Shown one piece after another: positions 24,257 to 36,140 of a DNA stretch of 64,000 nucleotides; position 1 is the first letter of the stretch, and every line of letters starts with the position of its first letter. The translations under genes and the position numbers were made by a program. The notes beneath the pieces are model-generated. The model was given only the letters and a program-made list of their open reading frames with translations, did not search any database and had not been told where the DNA came from. This DNA is from Prinsepia uniflora (taxonomy: Eukaryota; Streptophyta; Magnoliopsida; Rosales; Rosaceae): positions 83,138,863 through 83,202,862 of the forward strand of contig CM064861.1 in the NCBI GenBank assembly GCA_032719365.1. Reading direction: 5' to 3'.

Positions 24257-26022
24257 TCACTCACCATCACAACCTCCTTCTTCCTCATTTGGCTCCTTGG
24301 AGTGCATAAATCTTTCAGAAAATTTGCTTATTTTAGAAATTTCTTGATGCACTTGATCATGGGCATGTTGATTTGCACCCTTTTGAAGGGATATGTTCAT
24401 TACCTTGTGTTTGGGTAGGTTGAACTGGCGGTTGTGCCCTGGTGGTCTTAGTTGCCACCTTGTGCTTTTCAACCTCAGAAACGGCTAGATCTGGCTCTAT
24501 TTCACTGAGCACTTTACCACTTCGAGTGATAATCACGTTGGCCTCAGGTCTTGCATTCGGGTTGGGCATAGGTTGAAGTGGAAGCACCCCGCTAGCTTGG
24601 ATCTGACCCATGAAGTCCACGACCTTGCCCATTTGGTCCTTGAGATTAGCAATTTCTTTTTGCTGATTTTGCTAACCTGTGACAAGAGCCTGAGTCGAAG
24701 CCATTAGTGTTTTCTGCCCTTGGGAAAGAGCAGCCATCATTTTATCATAATCACGATTAGAAGATGAAGAGATATGATTATTTGCATGATTATGAGAAAA
24801 GTTAGAAAATGGAACCGGGGGCCTTGGTTGCCATGTGGGTCTTTGGAAATGGTTCGGGGCACAGTTTGGGCCTGTCGACATGTGCTGAGGGTTTAGGACA
24901 TTGTTCGGGTCTCTCCAACTATAACCTTGGGTCCTTGGCCGTCCTTGAAATCCTCCAATGGTGTGTGCCATTTTAGTTTCGGGGTCTTCCTCTCTTGTAG
25001 TGTAAAGGCATTCGTCCTCAAGATGTCCTTGAGAACATATGGAACAAATCGGGGCTACCTGCTTCTTTAGTTCCAACAAATTCAAAAGCATAGAGGCGAT
25101 TTTATCTAACTTAGAATCATTTAGAACTTGGGAACTCATCTCATGTACCTTCCTTGGAATAGGCTCAACACCTTCGTATTGTGCATCATTGAATGCACGA
25201 CTTTCAAGTAGTGCACGACTTTCAAGTAGTGCACGACCATTCACCAAACTCCGAGCTAAGAAACTTCCGTTAGCTGCAGCATCAAGTAGTCCTCTATCCC
25301 AACCCTTGAGTCCTTCGTAGAAGTAGGTTTAAGAGATAGCCTTCAATGATCCTGTGAGTAGGGCATGAAGTAAAAATTTCTTTACACCTCTCGTAGTACT
25401 GGCTAAAATTCTCATCATGCTTTTTTTTGCTTGATTCTAGTGATCTGTTTTCTTAAGACCGCAATCTTTGAGGCAAGGAAATACTTGGTAAGAAATTCCT
25501 GATTTAACATATCCCAAGAGTCAATATGATTGGGTGGGATACCCAAAAACCATACTCGTGCTCTATCTTCCAAGGACAACGAGAAAGCTTTCAACTTCAT
25601 GATTTCAAAGTCCGCATCATCGAGACACATACTACCAATAATGAATTGGAACTCCGTTAAGTGTTGTGTGGATCTTCGTTTCTAATTCCATGAAACTTGG
25701 GTAGCTGATGAAGGACTCCATTCTTAAGCTCAATATCTTTCTTGTTGGTTCTAGGCTTGGGATACTTGATGCAGAAGTTGGTAGTGCCATTTGTGCTTGC
25801 ACAAGTTTGCTCACGGATACTCAGATTTCGTGCCATGGCTAATGGTGTTCCGAAAGTCTGTTCCTCTTCTAAATTACTCTTCTCACTTATGGACTCACCG
25901 AGTATTGGGGATGAAGCTCTGGATGAGTCGGTTTGCTTAAGTGCGTCTCTAAATATTGTGTTGTTTGGTGAGATGTCAAGTTGCTTTCTCAACCGATCAA
26001 GCTTAGATTGATGAGCGCGCAT
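24257..26022 (-). pseudogene. Athila gag remnant
   Basis: Several minus-strand frames join into one gag. 25657-26022 has NGVLHQLPKFHGIRNEDPH, the conserved gag segment 'LLPKFHGL.GEDPH'. 25415-25630 continues with MKLKAFSLSLEDRARVWF and MLNQEFLTKYFLASK, matching the 'MKAFPFSL...W' and 'FL.KFFPAS' motifs. 24672-25247 carries a zinc knuckle CSICSQGHLEDEC (CX2CX3GHX4C) and a Pro/Asn-rich tail; 24257-24632 covers the spacer toward protease. At least two frameshifts and several stops separate these parts. A short in-frame triplication of 'ALLESRA' lies near 25210-25245. Protease, RT and RNase H, which should follow, are absent; the DNA changes to family L LTR at about 24.1-24.25 kb. Confidence 0.85.
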
Positions 26023-28020
26023 TCAAAAGTACGTACCTATATCGTTAAAAAGCACTAACTTAGAAGGTAAGTATACACAAGTAAGTAGCTAGTGAAAGTC
26101 AATTAAAACAAGATAGTTGTTACAGAAGTTAGGGTTAGTGTTAGGAATGTATAAGTTAGGGAAATCACAACTAGCATGAAAATGTGAAGTATAACAAAGT
26201 ATAACTGACATAAATTTAGGCCGGAATTAACATATAGACAAGTAAGAGATAATAAGAGATAATAAGAGTATTAGAAAGTATAGATTGCACAAAGTATGAG
26301 ATAATTTGAAGTTAGAAAAAGAAACAATTAATCCCAAATAACATAAGGTATGACAAGAATGTAAGCCATAATTAACAAAAATGTCACGGTAATGGCAAGA
26401 AAGTGCACAATTTTAAAATGCATCTAAACTAATGCAACACAAAAGTATCTACATGAAGAATGGTGTGAATGCATAAGAGAGAAATTGTTAGAACCTGCAC
26501 AAAATATAAGAGTTACGTGACAATTCATGAAGAATGGCCTGCACCTTCAATCCCACTTCCCTAGATTCACTTAGTCTAGGGGGCCCGGAGATGAAATCCG
26601 AGCATCATGAAATCTTAGGGAGGGTATGCAATCTAATAATGCAATAAGTAGAGCTTTAGAGTGTCATGAATAACTTTTCCCTTCCGCTTCTCATAGTACT
26701 TTCTTGAGCGTACGACCTGCACGTACTAATAACCACCCTTCCACCATTCAACGTTAATTATGGCCAGTTGGGATAGATGCAACGCGAGAAGTAAGGATAA
26801 TTTCGAGAACACCCCGAGGCTAGCTTAGCTAGGGCATATACTCCATTGCTATTCCCTTTTTTAATCCAAAACTTGTCACCAGTCATAACCCTCGTAGACA
26901 CCGTGACCAACCGATGGAAGATTTAGTGAACTACCAAACCCAAGTGTTTACGAACTCCGCCCCGACCTCATGTCCATAAATTCGAGTCTACGATGTGTGG
27001 TGTTGAAATCCACACATCATGAAGGGTTAAAGAGAAAGTAAACAAGAGGGGCACTACCTGTTCCTGAAAGTAAGATTTTGAAGAAAAATGGGCCTTGAGA
27101 TTCATGCAAATCTAAAACATTTAATAGGAAATAATATTTACATGTTGGGAAAGTCAAAGATATATATAGTTCCTCTCTTTTTTGCGAAATTTTTTTTTTC
27201 AGTTTACAAAAATAAATAAATAATAAATAGAAAATAACAATAGAATAAAATAAAATGAACAAGTATAATATACAATTCATGAACTAATACAATATGGGCA
27301 TTAAGTACAATTTACGAACAAGTATATTATGAACATTATGAACTAATATAATATGACAAGCATAGAGATAGAAGTTATGAACAAAAATGTATACACAAGT
27401 ATGAACAATATGAATCAAGTATGCACAAGTAAAATATGAACAATTACAAAAATAAACAAGTACGATAGGAGTTTAACTTTACCTAAACAAGTATCACATA
27501 AACATGTATAAACATTTTTATGCTAACACATAAGGAAATGTATGAACATTTTTTTGAATAGGCAATTATAAACAAGTAGAAACATTTATAAACATAGGAA
27601 ACATGAACATTTAATAAACTTAGTAAATATGAACATTTAATATATATATATATAGTCACACATTATCAAATCAAGTATGCACAATTACAAACAAATTAAA
27701 TCAAGACTAATTTTTTTTAATTCCGATTTTTTTTTTAAAATTTAAATTTAGAGTTTATCAAAATATAAACAAACAAATAAATAAGAATAAAATAAAATAA
27801 TTGTGAACAGGTAATATACATGTATAAAATGAAAGTGAACAAATAAAGTATGAACAACTAAGTTTAATATGAACAAGTAGAAAAATATAAACAAGTATAA
27901 TGACATCAAGTGTAAAAATAAAAGTTACGAACATTTACAATATGTACACTTTATTCACAAGTATGAACATTTTACATAACAATTTTATACATACTAACAC
28001 ATTAAGAATGATTTTTAATT
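26023..28020 (-). other. Athila untranslated leader
   Basis: About 2 kb between the primer site and gag, very AT-rich, with no supported ORF. It contains poly(A/T) runs and an (AT)n stretch near 27643-27655. A long leader between primer site and gag is normal for Athila-type elements. Confidence 0.6.
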
Positions 28021-28038
28021 TCTCCAGTAACGACACCA
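28021..28038 (-). other. Athila primer-binding site, tRNA-Asp type
   Basis: Minus strand TGGTGTCGTTACTGGAGA, a decayed form of the TGGCGCCGTTGCCGGGGA site usual for Athila elements, 5 bases inside the 5' LTR edge at 28044. Confidence 0.75.
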
Positions 28039-29190
28039 AAAATTGATAATGCTCAAACTACGTATTTAATTAAATCCATAATTCAAGTATATAAATATTT
28101 TAAAACTCTTTTTGTGTCATATTAGTATTGGTAAATAGAGATCGTTTTTAACCGAAGAAATTAGGGAATATTAATAATGGTTAGTGAGAAAGAATAAAAG
28201 AATAAGATGGGGGAGTTTTGAGTAAAGTGTAATTATAAAAGTACAAGTAAAAACAAGTATAAAACTAATTATACTTTTACTTTAACCTATGTACAAATGG
28301 ACTTTCCTTAAACACAAAATTAACCAACACTCTAGCATTTGCATATATTTGAATCAATCACAAAATCATACATTCACAAACTCATATTCCTTCAAACATT
28401 TTTCATATTATAAATGCACCGAACAACGGATTTTTACTTATAATACGATTTACCTTAAATTTGTGATATAATGTGTCGAACATCGGTCATACATTAAATC
28501 TCTTCAACTTTACTCTAAATGCCTCGAACATTGGATCAACATTTAGTTTCGAAATGAAGATTAAACTCTAAAATGTAAGAAGTAAATGATTTTTAGAAAG
28601 TTAAACACTTGGAGATTGTATTCAATTTTACAAAAGATAGGAAGGAAAAACTAACACATATATTGCATTATAAATAGAACCAATAACAAATAAAAGAGTT
28701 TAAGAAGATAAAGAGCAAATGTTACACTTTTGGACTGGATGAGAACAACAGATTGTTTTTCATAAGGATCACTAAATAGCTGCAGGAACCTTGTGAAGGG
28801 AAAAATAAAACAAAGGGAACTCTTAAATTTTGTATTGGAAATATTTTGTAACGCCCCATCCGAATTCTGGGATAAGATTAGTGACTAATCAAGGATTAGT
28901 AAGGTGAATCGGTGATTAGTTGAGCGAAATCGGACGGAAGGTGCAAAATGACCGTTTTGTCCTTGGTCGTGGGCAAAATGTTAACTTTTGACCTGGGAGA
29001 TCCGATGGCCGAGGGCCGACGACTGTTACGTAGATCGGGTCAACACGAATCCATAGATAGGCGGCATGCGGAAATCGGACGTCAGACGGAAAAGTTATGG
29101 GTCACGGAAGTTTGATTGCACTATGCATGCATTACGAGACGGGGACACTTGGAGAAATCTGATTGGTTGACTTTTCAGTGTAGGACCCTT

Positions 29191-29216
29191 GGATGAGTGA
29201 CAAGTGTCACTCATCC
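29191..29216 (+). repeat. LTR hairpin, perfect consensus copy
   Basis: GGATGAGTGACA, AG, TGTCACTCATCC: 12 of 12 pairs. It sits about 345 bp into the sense LTR and about 75-80 bp before the TATA-like stretch. Confidence 0.88.
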
Positions 29217-29289
29217 TATTGGTCTTTAGCCCCAAAAAGTGGATCTAAATGGTGATTGGTGGGATTAACATTAAAATAATGGTTTTGGA

Positions 29290-29330
29290 TTATTTTATAA
29301 TATCTTCACCCATCTCTCTCTCAATCTCAG
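29290..29330 (+). promoter_or_regulatory. Possible LTR promoter (TATA-like)
   Basis: A ttttataatatc stretch near 29293-29304 followed by a CT-rich run (catctctctctcaatc). The layout fits a plant TATA box with a pyrimidine-rich start region. Purely by pattern; no start site can be read from the sequence. Confidence 0.35.
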
Positions 29331-31497
29331 CCCTTCATTTCCTCACTTCCCTTATCCTCATCGTTCCCTTATCTGAATCCTCACAACAAACCTCACCTTC
29401 TCCCCCTCCCCTTTCAAACTCGTGCACTTGGTCATCTTCTTCATTTTATTCTTCTGAAAACCGAGAAGCAAGCACCACACTTTACACCTCACCACCATTA
29501 TCCATCTTGTGTGATCAACCGTGAGGACTGAGAGAGTGTGTGTTTGATCAGTGGACGTGGACGACGGGCCACAGCGGAGGAAAACCGGAAACCGCGAGGT
29601 AGGTGGTTTGAAAATTTGAAAGTGAGTTTTAAGGAGTTTTAATTGATTCTAACATTAGGAAGGGCTTTCTGGTGATCATAGAAGTCGATTAAGATTGGAA
29701 CCATCGTCGGGGGTGGTCGATGACGGCCGAAAACCACGAGTTCTGTTTTCGCGTAAAAAATGGTGGATCGAGTTCCAAGGGGTATCGATCGTTTTGGTGG
29801 TTTAGACGCTGTTTGTGGAGGAGAGACGAACTCAGGGAGCTCAGACTCGTGACGAATAGTGGCAGGAGAAGGGAGAATACGGCGGTGGAAAAATGGAGGA
29901 GTTTTCCTCGATTGGGAAGGTACCCTCAATGTCCCTTTTCTGTGTTTTTAGTGGTATGATCAACTGAAAATGTTGAGACATAGATTTAGGAATTAAAAGG
30001 ATTGAAATCGGACTGAGAATGGAGGGAAAACTGGCCTCGGCTGTTTGGGCTGGACCGGGTTGAACCGGACCGGCCTAGACTGGGTTTCTTGAGGTTGAAG
30101 ATGATGAATAGTGCAGGCGCGTGAGGGCACATGAGGCATAGTTTGGGGAGGTGTTCAACATGAATTTTAATCAATTCGATGTAAAGAACATTTTGGGACT
30201 AGTTTCGTGTCGATCGGACACCTTCTCGATAATGTTCGTGACATCTGAAGGTTTAGGATCGTATTTTAAAATAGTTAAAAATTTGGAAAACTTACGAGAC
30301 TTCAATGAGAGATTAATAAGGTAGTTAGTAACCCTCTAAATTGATTTGGACAGGTTTGGGAGTCCCGGTGACGACGATTAGCCCGATGAGTCTTACAGCA
30401 CGCAAATCGAGGCGACAGCTTAGGACGGTCTGTGAGTGGACCTTGATTTATAAACTGTGATGCATGCATAAATTTTTTATATGGTTTATAGATATGATTC
30501 TATGATGATGATTTGGATGATTGTGATTTACATGGTTTCTCACATTTCGAGGCGATTTACGTGCTTGCAAGTAAATCAAGGTTTTCGGTTTTATACTGAT
30601 TTTCCATACTTATAGTTTTGGAAATGATTTCATGAAATGGTTTTGTATTTGAAAAGGTATACTTGGGTTCGAGACCCATTTGTTTTGGAAACCCTCGGAC
30701 TCGAAGTCCCTTTTAGCTACGTTCTCGGGCCAGAGGTCCAATTGGTTCTTGAATCGATTTCGGATTTGAAAATATGGAATCGGGCACGAGACCCATTTGA
30801 TTTGCGAACTCTCGGACCTGTAGTCCATTTGATTTAACAAGGTATCGGGCTGGAGGCCCAGTTGATTTACGTATCGGGCTCGAGGCCTAGTTGGTGTACG
30901 AATCAGGCTCGGAGCCCAGTTGACTTACGTATCAGGCACAAGGCTCATTTGGTTTATGATATCGGGCACGAGACCCATTTGGTTTACGAAATCTGGCACG
31001 AGGCCCAGTTGGTTTACAATTCGGGCTAGAGGCCCAGTTTGTATGTGGATTCGAGCTTAGGGCCCAGTTATATTTTAAGATTGTGATTTCGGGTTGGGGA
31101 CCCATAAATGAATTTATGGTTCATGACGGTTTATGGGAACCTGCATGAACCCCTGAAAGGTTTTTATGGTTCACGATGGTTTATGGGGACCTGTTATGAA
31201 CCCTTGAAAGGTTTTGAGAATGTTTTCAAATGGTTTTTCGTATACCATCCTTTATATATGAATTGTCTCCTCCAGGAGGATCGTTGGCCTAGATGGACCC
31301 CGGAGTAGTCATGGAGCACTGACTGAGTGGAGTCGCCCCCGTTGGGTTTCTTACTCTCAGAAAGGCTATGGATTATAACCCCCAAGGAGGGTCATTGATC
31401 TACGGACATTGACCTGGGTGGACCTTGGGGAGACTTGGGCTTTGAGACCCTGGCGTACTCTGGAAGCCGGTCAGGCTAAAGGTTCAAAATTTTCCTG

Positions 31498-31518
31498 GTC
31501 TGACACTCCGTGTCAGAC
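31498..31518 (+). repeat. LTR-end hairpin, 9-nt arms
   Basis: GTCTGACAC, TCC, GTGTCAGAC: perfect. It lies about 50-75 bp before the LTR 3' end in the sense direction, so within the region that would be the 3' end of the transcript. Confidence 0.82.
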
Positions 31519-32724
31519 GGGATCAGGAACGTCCCTCATTAATCCCGGGGGGATTGGGACGGGTCCTGACATATTTTTTCATAGTTTCTCCTAAGGAAGG
31601 CTCAAAGTGTGTCTCTAAAAAAAGTCCATAAACATGGAAAATGAACCCCTATTTGTAGGGAAGAAATTCTACTTAAACTCAAAAAAAAAATAAATACAAT
31701 AAAAAATTAATCAGAGAAATGATGACATAATGACTGATTTGGGTGAAATCAATGTGAAAACCTGCCCAAAGTGGGGCAGGTTTGATGTAGAAAATTCAGG
31801 CCATGGATGAGTCATTCAATCGGCAGAGAGCTGCTGGTAAAAGCAGGGCATTCAATCGGAAGAGAGCAGCTGGTAAAAGCAGGGCATTCAATTGACAGAG
31901 AGCAGCTGGTAAAAGTAGGGCAATTCGGCACGCATCAGCTGGTCAGAGTACGACAGGTCGACGGCTGCAACGCTGACAGAGGCCAGACCATCAGCGCACG
32001 AGTGCTGAGCTGGAGATGTACTCTTCGACAGGCGTGCTCCGTAGAGATAGTGGTTTAGTGAGCGCGCAACGAAGTCCTCGCGGCTGATGGATAGGGACGC
32101 GCTGGGCTGGGTGACACGACCCATCCCAATCCCTCCGGGATTAACGTGGGATGTGCCATGTCCCCGTCTGACACGAAGTGTCAAATAAGGGATAATACAT
32201 ACCTCAGCCCATACGGGGCTCCTAGAGCGCGCCAGGAACGGTGGAGGAGTGTGATGTCTCGGTCTTTGTTACAGCCCACATCCGTGATCAACCTGAAGGG
32301 CATTAAAACCATTAAGAACTATGAGTGGACGAAAATCAATAAGTTTATAAAACACATTTCATAAAGATATTTATGCCCTTCACTAAAAAGTATGCATGCA
32401 TCGTAAAATCAGTAATCAAAACATTTACTCAAATGAACTATTAGGGCCTTAGTCCAAAAACGGTAACTCAAAACCAAGTGTGGGAACTCAGTCCAAAACT
32501 GTAGAATACCAAAATCCGTAAATCCAAAATCAAGTAGGCCACTGCCCAAATCCATAACCACAAATCCACAACCATAAATCCACAAATACCGAAATACCAT
32601 TTCAAGATTCCAATAATCCATATTTACCACATAACCATCCTCGGCATCCCAGATGCCTAGCGTCCTAGACGCTTGACGTTCCAGACGTCATATCTCACGG
32701 TAATAAGCAACGCATGCTACCCGG

Positions 32725-33082
32725 TGTAAGACCCGATCTTGGAAGCAAGAACGGTGAGCAAGACCCTTGAGCTTGAGAAGCAAGAACGGTGAGCAAGACA
32801 TGTGAGCTTGGAAAGGTAAGATCGGTGAACGATCCCACATCGCTCGGGGAGGGAAAGGTGAAGTACCTTATATGTGTGGGCACGTATCTATCTAACACAA
32901 GGCCTTTTGGGAGCTTAGTGGCTTTGGGGGGGATTGGAACCCCAAAGTTAAGTGAGTTGAGGTTGGTGCAATTCCATGATGGGTGACCTCCTGGGAAGTT
33001 GCACCATGAGCTCCCGAAAACAAAACCGTGAGGGCTGGGCCCAAAGCGGACAATATTGTGTTAGATGAGCCGGGTCGTGACA
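32725..33082 (+). mobile_element. Cassandra TRIM solo LTR (358 bp), 5S-rRNA-like
   Basis: Starts TGTAAGACCCG and ends GGGTCGTGACA, flanked by perfect CCCGG duplications (32720-32724, 33083-33087). It contains a 5S rRNA-like part: 'aaagttaag' (A-box side) and GATGGGTGACCTCCTGGGAA (C-box side), then 'gttgcacc'. Cassandra LTRs are known to carry such a 5S-derived RNA polymerase III promoter region. This copy has no second LTR. Confidence 0.88.
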
Positions 33083-33361
33083 CCCGGGGTCTCTCCGGTT
33101 CAATATCTCTAACATCCCAGATGTATGACGTCCCAGACGTCTAATCATAGCATTCCTGCTCCTGAGTCACCATACGGTCCGGTAGCTTCGTATAATGACC
33201 CCTCACAGGCAATGCGCCATGACTTCCCTAGTGTCCCAGACACTTGGAGAAGACCATCACATATCATTGTATCAAGATGGTGTATGGAAAACAGTTTTAC
33301 AAAGCCATTTTAAAACATCTCAATGGGCCCTGCCCAAAATTCCCATAAAAGATCACAAATC

Positions 33362-34075
33362 CATTTAGGGTCCCCAATCTGAAATCACGTTTATGAAACA
33401 TAGGGTCCCAGACTCGGAATCACATTTATAAAACTCAACTGGGCCTCATGCCCAATTTTGTAAACCACTGGGCCCCCGGCCCGATCACATGATTCAAAAG
33501 GGTCTCAGCTTGATTTCGTAAACCAACTGTGCCCCTGGCCCGATCACATAATTCAAATGGGTCTCATGCCCGAATTCATAAACCAATTGGGACCCTGGCC
33601 CGATCACATAATTCAAATGGGTCTCATGCCCGAGTTCATCTTTCCAAAACCAGAATCATGCCACAGATTGATTATTGAATTCACAATCACATAGCAATAG
33701 CATAAAACATCTCAAATCCATTTAGGGTCCCCGTCCCGAAATCACGTTTATGAAACATAGAGTCTCAGACCCGAAATCACATTTATAAAACTCAACTGGG
33801 CCTCATGCCCAATTTTGTAAACCACTGGGCCCCCGGCCCGATCACATGACTCAAAAGGGTCTCAGCCCGATTTCGTAAACCAACTGGGCCCTTGGCCCGA
33901 TCAAATAATTCAAATGGGTCTCATGCCCGAATTCATAAACCAACTGGGCCCCTAGCCCGATCACATAATTCAAATAGGTCTCATGCTCGAATTCATCTTT
34001 CCAAAACCAAAACCATGCCACAGAATCATTATTGAATTCACAATCACATAGCAATATCATAAACTCGTAAACCTC
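33362..34075. repeat. 357-bp tandem duplication inside the solo LTR
   Basis: The block beginning 'catttagggtcccc' at about 33362 recurs at about 33719 and both copies run to a 'cacatagcaata(g/t)cataaa' end. Each copy itself holds repeats of the 'tgggcccctggcccgatcacat' type. This accounts for part of the extra length of this LTR over the 2.36 kb copy. Confidence 0.85.
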
Positions 34076-35235
34076 GAAATATGTGTAAATACGGGTTTAC
34101 CTCAAAATACGTGCAATCGTATAATCCATCAGTGCCATAATCATCATCATAGAAATCACGTATGTAAAACATATAAAATAGTTATGCATGCATCACAATT
34201 TAGAAAATGAAGTCCACTCATAGACCGTCCTAAGCTGCGGCCTCGATACGCATGCCAAAAGCCTTCTCGGGCCCCATCATTATCACCGGGACTTCCAAAT
34301 CTGTCCAAATCACATTAGAGCATTACTAACCTCTTCATTAACCTCTCAATAAAGTCCTGTAATTTTCCCAAATTTTTAATTATTTTTAAACTCGTTTCTA
34401 AATCTTCGGACATCCCAAATAATATCGAAACGATGTCCGATCGACACGAAACCAGTCCCAAAATGTTTGTTACATCGAATAGATTAATTTACATGTTGAA
34501 AACTTACTCAAATTATGCTTCACGCACCCCCATGCGCCGTCCAAAGGGGCTGCGCGTGAAGCCCACACGCGGCAGTACTGTTCATCGTCAAGCTTGGGTG
34601 AACCCGGTTTACCTTGTTTCCTGATTCGACCGAACCGGCAAACCGATCCAGCCGGTTCTCAGCCAATATCCAACCATTTTCCATTCTTTTAATTCCTAAA
34701 GGTTCCTAATATCCTTTCCTATCGATTTACCTCCTTAAAACTCAGGAAAAATAATCAAAACAAACCTCCAAAGATCGACCATGGCGACGGCCCCTGCAAC
34801 TAACTTCTGCTGTCGTTTCCAGCCACCCCAGTCCTCGAATCCGGCACCAGTCGACTCCCTTGAGTCCTAGGAACACGACCCAATCTTCAGCCCCGATCGA
34901 AAAAAACCTTAAAGACCAACTTTCAAAATTCAACCCCAAATGTACCATTTTTGCGATCTCCGGCCACCGTCCACGACGGCTCGAACTGTGAGCACCACCG
35001 TCATCCTCTCATCTCACTCTCCCATCCTTATTTACACTCCAAAGGTTTTAGGTGAGGTTTGGAGGGGTTGTGGCTGGGTTTATGTTTGGGTGTTCGAAAG
35101 AAAATGGAGAAGAAATGAAGCTAATGTGTAGGGGAGAGAAAGAGAAATGTTAAATTTTTTAAAATAATATAGGATATAATAATTAAATAATCCCCCAATC
35201 AAACAAGATGCTTGAATTAGGGAAGGCCACCCATG

Positions 35236-35261
35236 GGATGAGTGACACTTGTCATTCATCC
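35236..35261 (-). repeat. LTR hairpin with one unpaired position
   Basis: GGATGAGTGACA, CT, TGTCATTCATCC: one position is G opposite T on + (A opposite C in the sense strand). It shows one half of the paired change that is complete at 52728-52753. Confidence 0.8.
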
Positions 35262-35968
35262 AAGGGCCCCACACAAAATATCTGCCACAATGGATTAAAA
35301 TAATATTTAATACGAATTACGAGATGTAAATCCTCGATTTCACTCCCGTGCCCATAACTTCTCTGTTCGACGTCTGATTTCGACGTGCCGCCTGTCTATG
35401 GATTAGTATCGACCCGATCTACATAGCGGTTCTCGGCCCTCGGCCATCGGACCTCACGGCTCAAAAGTCAACATTTTACCCAAGACTAGGGGTAAAACGG
35501 TCATTTTGCACATTCCGCCCGATTTCTCTCAACTAATCCCCGATTAGTCATTCTAAACCATAAATTAATTTATATTTAATCTCGATACTTAGGACGGGTC
35601 ATTACACTAGGCGAGTTTTGGGCTGGGTCGAATAGATGGGCTGGGCCTGACGTTATCTGGGCCACGAGTTTTGGGCTTAGATGGAATGGATTTGGGCCAA
35701 TTCAGTGGTAGTCCACCAAATTCCCTTGAGAATTTCGGTGGCTTCCTATATTATGTCCATAATTTCTTCATTCGAATTCCGATTGGGACAATTCCTTCGC
35801 CAAAATGTTCAAAATTCCAAGCTTTAATTATTTCTATAAAAATCCCACAAAATAAATTATGTTCTCCAACTGTTTATTATTTTAATATTAAAAGTCAAGT
35901 ATAAAGGGTATAAAATAATATAAAATAATGCTTAATTGAAGACCTAACACCCAAGCAAAACATCAAAT

Positions 35969-36140
35969 CCTTCGCCATACGAAGTGTCAAAAGCCTTCGC
36001 CATGCAAAGTGTCAAAAGCCTTTGCCATGCGAAGTGTCAAAAACCTTCGCAATGCGAAGTGTCAAAAACCTTCTTCATGTGAAGCATCCAAACCTTCACC
36101 ATGCGAAGTGTTAAAGCCTTCCACCAAGAAGCACTCCAAG
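35969..36140. repeat. 25-bp tandem array with internal palindrome, about 7 units
   Basis: Units start at 35969, 35994, 36019, 36044, 36069, 36093 and 36117; five exact 25-bp steps, then 24. Typical unit CCTTCGCCATGCGAAGTGTC plus AAAAG. Each holds CTTCGC...GCGAAG, able to fold on itself. Decay increases to the right. Confidence 0.88.

Larger units (their letters stand above)
28847..31571 (+). mobile_element. Family L solo LTR (2725 bp) with perfect target duplication
   Basis: Starts TGTAACGCCCC and ends GGGACGGGTCCTGACA, flanked by TATTT at 28842-28846 and 31572-31576. The empty site in the partner Athila LTR (about 9190, 'gaaatatttttcc') has a single copy. It contains the perfect hairpin (29191-29216), a TATA-like ttttataata about 80-100 bp downstream followed by a CT-rich run, a series of 'tcgggc(a/t)cgaggcccatttg' motifs (30650-31090), and the 9-bp-arm hairpin at 31498-31518. 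Confidence 0.93.
32112..35606 (-). mobile_element. Family L solo LTR (3495 bp incl. Cassandra), minus
   Basis: Starts TGACACGACCC and ends GGACGGGTCATTACA. It is flanked by CTGGG (32107-32111) and CTAGG (35607-35611), a target duplication with one mismatch; the empty site in the other Athila LTR is near 9660. It carries a nested Cassandra LTR, a 357-bp tandem duplication and the hairpin at 35236-35261. There is no primer site or interior. Confidence 0.87.
8373..35949 (-). mobile_element. Athila-like Ty3/gypsy retrotransposon, multiply invaded
   Basis: The LTRs (8373-13101 and 28044-35949) are about 1.65 kb once their insertions are removed. Next to the right LTR is a tRNA-Asp-type primer site (28021-28038); next to the left LTR is a polypurine tract (13102-13112). 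The order on the minus strand is 5' LTR, primer site, leader, gag (about 26.0-24.3 kb), inserted DNA, integrase (15.96-14.93 kb), long 3' non-coding region, 3' LTR. Protease, RT and RNase H are absent and presumed deleted with the family L insertion. In the first 60 aligned LTR bases I count 4 mismatches, so it looks older than the family L element at 1-7641, in line with the nesting. Target duplication: CCCAT/CCCAA. Confidence 0.82.
28044..35949 (-). repeat. Athila 5' LTR, split by two solo LTRs
   Basis: Segments 28044-28846, 31577-32111 and about 35612-35949 align with the left Athila LTR. It starts TGATAATGC and ends CCTAACA. The minus-strand promoter should be here, but both insertions interrupt the LTR. 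Confidence 0.85.

Noticed and set aside
29249..29524. 91-codon Ser/Pro-rich frame in a solo LTR
   Set aside because: It spans the presumed LTR promoter and CT-rich leader; composition explains the openness.
32940..33050. 5S rRNA gene
   Set aside because: Only part of a 5S-like sequence, embedded in a Cassandra LTR with target duplications; the same in the copies at 48.5-49.2 kb.
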